Shown: piece after piece, positions 5,832 through 6,283 of the stretch
Layout: each line of letters starts with the position of its first letter
Numbering within the stretch: position 1 is the first letter of the stretch
Source of the DNA: Coriobacteriales bacterium
GTDB lineage: Bacteria; Actinomycetota; Coriobacteriia; Coriobacteriales; UBA8131
Direction: 5' to 3'
Length of the DNA stretch: 6,283 bases
NCBI GenBank assembly: GCA_031276475.1
Contig: JAISMZ010000268.1
Location: forward strand, 1 to 6,283
Made by a program: the position numbers and the translations under genes
The notes under the pieces: generated by a model
Database searches by the model: none
The model's input: the letters and a program-made list of their open reading frames with translations, nothing else
What the model was told of the DNA's origin: nothing

Positions 5832-6283
5832 ATGAAATCGCAACTGCACAGTTATCTGATCATGCTCGGGCATCTCTGTACCGACATCAACCAGGGCGGG
5901 CTGCCGGCGATGCTGCCCTTCCTGATTGTCGCCTACGACCTCAGCTACGCCTCGGCGGCGGCGCTGGTGTTTGCCTCCAACATCGTCTCATCGGTCATCC
6001 AACCGCTCTTTGGCTACCTTGGCGACAAACTCGACCGACCCTGGTTCATGAGTCTGGGAATCTTTCTGGCCGGACTGGGAATCGCGCTTCTGGGGCTGGT
6101 GCAAGACTACTGGCTGCTGTTTGCCTGCGCCATGCTCAGCGGCATCGGTGTGGCGCTGTTTCACCCCGAAGGCGGCAAGCTGGCAAACCTGATAGCCGGC
6201 GAGAAGAAGGGCACGAGCATCTCCAACTTCTCGGTGGGCGGCAACCTCGGCTTTAGCATCGGGCCGATACTGGCCGCCGTCGC
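5832..6283 (+). CDS. Fsr-like major facilitator transporter (fosmidomycin-resistance family), N-terminal part
   Basis: This is an inner-membrane secondary transporter of the MFS, with 150 residues visible before the window ends. The family usually has about 390-410 residues. The start MKSQLHSYLIMLGHLCTDINQ gives helix 1 with the HLCTDINQGGLPAMLPF pattern (14-30) typical of fosmidomycin-resistance proteins. MFS motif A appears as GYLGDKLDRP (61-70) between helices 2 and 3. FHPEGGKLA (110-118) and FSVGGNLGFSIGP (133-145) are also characteristic of this subgroup. Hydrophobic segments are near 22-36, 42-62, 71-90, 93-111 and 134-150. Family members have been linked to efflux of fosmidomycin and other small molecules, but the natural substrate here is unknown. 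The gene is transcribed divergently from the glycan operon across 93 bases and is probably not functionally tied to it. The family call is strong; the substrate is not known. Confidence 0.92.
   Translation, partial: MKSQLHSYLIMLGHLCTDINQGGLPAMLPFLIVAYDLSYASAAALVFASNIVSSVIQPLFGYLGDKLDRPWFMSLGIFLAGLGIALLGLVQDYWLLFACAMLSGIGVALFHPEGGKLANLIAGEKKGTSISNFSVGGNLGFSIGPILAAV

Overview
The window looks like part of a bacterial chromosome holding a surface-polysaccharide operon. Five genes run leftward on the minus strand, and a divergent transporter gene starts at the right edge. Nothing in the window fixes the taxon. Three things make an actinobacterial origin, perhaps Coriobacteriia, my best but unproven guess: the general character of the FolC sequence, GC-rich coding DNA mixed with AT-richer glycan genes, and a possible leaderless start (TAGAAT six bases before an ATG).

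In the direction of transcription, from right to left, the minus-strand genes are as follows. (1) 5738-4380 encodes a 452-residue multi-spanning membrane protein of unknown function that resembles the general layout of GT-C glycosyltransferases. (2) 4390-2960 is folC (folylpolyglutamate/dihydrofolate synthase), overlapping gene 1 by 11 bases. (3) 2856-1726, after a 103-base gap, is a family 2 glycosyltransferase with C-terminal membrane helices, similar in plan to ExoA. (4) 1733-732 is a second, soluble-type family 2 glycosyltransferase, overlapping gene 3 by 8 bases. (5) 709 to beyond base 1 is a Wzm/TagG-type ABC-2 permease, starting 22 bases after gene 4. The matching ATPase (Wzt/TagH-like) would be expected left of the window.

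The two glycosyltransferases probably build a glycan on a lipid carrier at the cytoplasmic face, and the ABC permease would export it. The first membrane protein may modify the product outside the cell, but this is inference. FolC is the outlier: a folate enzyme tightly packed among glycan genes.

On the plus strand, 5832 to beyond the right edge encodes the N-terminal third of an Fsr-like (fosmidomycin-resistance family) major facilitator transporter. The 93-base divergent intergenic region (5739-5831) carries candidate promoters for both directions.

The most unusual structural feature is a set of Ala/Pro/Gly-rich in-frame expansions, two of them made of short DNA repeats: one inside the catalytic domain of the ExoA-like enzyme, one forming the FolC N-terminus, and a more diverged one inside the FolC C-terminal domain. 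I saw no RNA genes, CRISPR arrays, insertion sequences or clear terminators, and no gene-free stretch longer than 103 bases.
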